Source of the DNA: JAXMDT01 sp046348685
GTDB lineage: Bacteria; Pseudomonadota; Alphaproteobacteria; Rickettsiales; UBA998
Assembly: GCA_046348685.1 (NCBI GenBank)
Contig: JAXMDT010000005.1
Location: forward strand, 62,001-126,000
Direction of reading: 5' to 3'
DNA: 64,000 nucleotides
Part shown: in pieces, positions 62,779 through 64,000 of the stretch
Numbering within the stretch: the stretch's first letter is position 1
Layout: each line of letters opens with the position of its first letter
The notes under the pieces: generated by a model
Databases searched by the model: none
What the model saw: only the letters and a program-made list of their open reading frames with translations
Told to the model about the DNA's origin: nothing
Program-made: the position numbers and the translations under genes

Positions 62779-64000
62779 CTAAGGCTGGCAGCTAAAGCTG
62801 TTATCGGAGGTGGTCAGGCGAGGTTTTTCCGGATTGAAATTCACATCGATGCGTGAGCGGCCCCAGTTTTGCTGAAGCGCCCGGCTAGGCGTCGCAACGC
62901 AGGACGATACCTGGCCACGGTTTCCCTGCACTTGTACTGTTTGCGTGAACGGCGATCCCCTACCCGAAAACAGCAGGCGGCCTCCTTTGAAGTAATTATT
63001 GATGACGCTGACATGCCGCGGATGCACCGGCCCAAACTGCCCTAAGGTATAGCCATCGTTTGCATCACCGCCGGGCGTCTGGAAGCCGACTTCAATATTG
63101 GTTGGATAACCATAAAACTGGTTATTCGCGATAGTAACCACCGTATGATTATCTATCCGCATGGCGGTATCGGCTGAATTCGGCGGCGCAGGATAGGCCC
63201 GCTTGAAACAGTTACGCACGATCTGCAGGTCGCCGCCTGTGCTTTCGTGAAATACCTGCCCGTCCACGTTAGAACCAATATCGAAGCAATAGCCGATGCA
63301 GCCGCGCACGACGTTATTGGCGATTGTTACGTCATATAGATTTCTTTTCGTAGCTATCGCGTGGTTCCATGCCCCCTCAAACCAGTTTCCCTGGATATCA
63401 AACTGATCGCCAATGAAACCGCTTCTGGCCGGATCGCTCTGGAACATCTGAAACCCGTATCCGCCCGGGTTTGCCTCGTTTCTCCGGATGGCGTACCGGT
63501 ACAGATAATTATTATAGAAACCTATTTTGTGATAACCATTATAGACGCTGATGGAGTATTTTTTCTCGTAGAATACGCTGTTCCGGATAACGCCGCCCGT
63601 TCGATGCTCCGTGATTTTTGGCGTATTAAAGCTAATGCCAAAGCCATTCGGCTTCGGAAATGAAACTCCGTCCACGACGACATTACTGGCAAGCACAAGG
63701 ATCGATCCAGAAAAACTGGAGCGTTTTTCCTCTGGGGCAAGTGCAACACCACCGTCTGAAATTTTGACGGCGGGCGTGGAAGCCATAATAAAAAGCGGTC
63801 GGTCCGCCGTCCCGCCTTTGGTGATTTGCATGCCGGAATATGTGCCTGGCAGTGCGATAATTGCATCCCCAGGCCCGGCCATTCCGAGTGCGCGGGAAAA
63901 AGTGGTTGGGCTGCTTTCACTCACGCCAGAGCCGCTGCCGCTTGGAGATACAAAGATTTTCCTTCCAGGAGGAGTCTCCCATGCCCCACCCCCAAGAAGC
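62779..64000 (-). CDS. right-handed beta-helix protein, polysaccharide-lyase-like (N-terminus cut by window edge)
   Basis: The frame stays open from the window end: upstream of the internal GTG at 63924 it reads KIFVSPSGSGSGVSE and continues, so the start and signal peptide lie beyond the window. ALGMAGPGDAIIALPGTYSG is the classic first turn of beta-helix lyases, followed by NVVVDGVSF and HKIGFYNNYLYR and many Asn/Val rungs with NNVVRGC, NNQFYGY and NNYFKGG. It ends at 62779. It is a relative, in overall plan, of the 54-kb protein but lacks the C-terminal lectin-like domain. Confidence 0.75.
   Translation of the reverse strand, partial: LLGGGAWETPPGRKIFVSPSGSGSGVSESSPTTFSRALGMAGPGDAIIALPGTYSGMQITKGGTADRPLFIMASTPAVKISDGGVALAPEEKRSSFSGSILVLASNVVVDGVSFPKPNGFGISFNTPKITEHRTGGVIRNSVFYEKKYSISVYNGYHKIGFYNNYLYRYAIRRNEANPGGYGFQMFQSDPARSGFIGDQFDIQGNWFEGAWNHAIATKRNLYDVTIANNVVRGCIGYCFDIGSNVDGQVFHESTGGDLQIVRNCFKRAYPAPPNSADTAMRIDNHTVVTIANNQFYGYPTNIEVGFQTPGGDANDGYTLGQFGPVHPRHVSVINNYFKGGRLLFSGRGSPFTQTVQVQGNRGQVSSCVATPSRALQQNWGRSRIDVNFNPEKPRLTTSDNSFSCQP

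Noticed and set aside
1..64000. CRISPR array, rRNA operon, prophage or complete insertion sequence
   Set aside because: No regular spaced repeats, no rRNA sequence, no phage structural genes and no intact transposase were seen.

Overview
The window looks like an alphaproteobacterial chromosome with moderate G+C (about half, by eye). Two conserved alphaproteobacterial gene orders anchor this: miaB-phoH-ybeY-corC-lnt-xre-metK-trmB (12.1-20.3 kb) and rimP-nusA-ylxR-infB-rbfA ... truB-rpsO ... pnp (44-62 kb). A flagellin, a chemotaxis receptor, a prepilin-like protein and de novo biotin, lysine/DAP, aromatic and isoprenoid genes suggest a motile, metabolically capable cell. I cannot name the order from sequence alone.

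Layout. 1-4.1 kb: biotin genes, with bioF and a BioH-like esterase leftward and bioB-bioA rightward. 4.1-5.95 kb: a DASS-type anion transporter with RCK-C domains. 6.0-9.8 kb: six consecutive genes (universal stress protein, Alph_Pro_TM protein, TauE/SafE permease, lipoprotein, tsaB, phhB) that are all recognisable and all broken by frameshifts. 9.8-12.0 kb: three leftward orphan genes, including a small acidic protein abutting a PIN-like protein, a possible toxin-antitoxin pair. 12.1-20.3 kb: the tRNA-modification, rRNA-processing, lipoprotein and SAM block. 20.3-23.4 kb: LON-substrate-domain protein, split mnmD/mnmC, LMW phosphatase. 23.4-27.8 kb: a four-gene ABC operon of the GldA/GldF/GldG/DUF4340 type. 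28-31 kb: a very long flagellin and a pseudopilin. 31-43 kb: dapD, L,D-transpeptidase, mscL, class II DAHP synthase, pheA, dxs, mixed with small orphan genes. 43.2-62 kb: the pnp-to-rimP translation cluster, interrupted by a membrane glycosyltransferase, a 731-aa orphan, a chemotaxis receptor and a secreted beta-helix protein. 62-64 kb: a membrane-anchored Ala/Thr/Pro-rich protein, tRNA-Ile2(CAU), and a second beta-helix protein running off the end.

The two housekeeping blocks are intact. Novelty sits between them: the broken block at 6.0-9.8 kb, the three-gene unit next to it, orphan genes at 34-36, 41-43 and 49.6-51.8 kb, and two promoter/terminator-like intergenic units (38.5 and 43.3 kb) that look like small RNAs. 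No complete new defence or biosynthetic system could be proven from sequence alone. The best candidates for an undescribed system are the 9.76-12.0 kb unit and the small RNAs.
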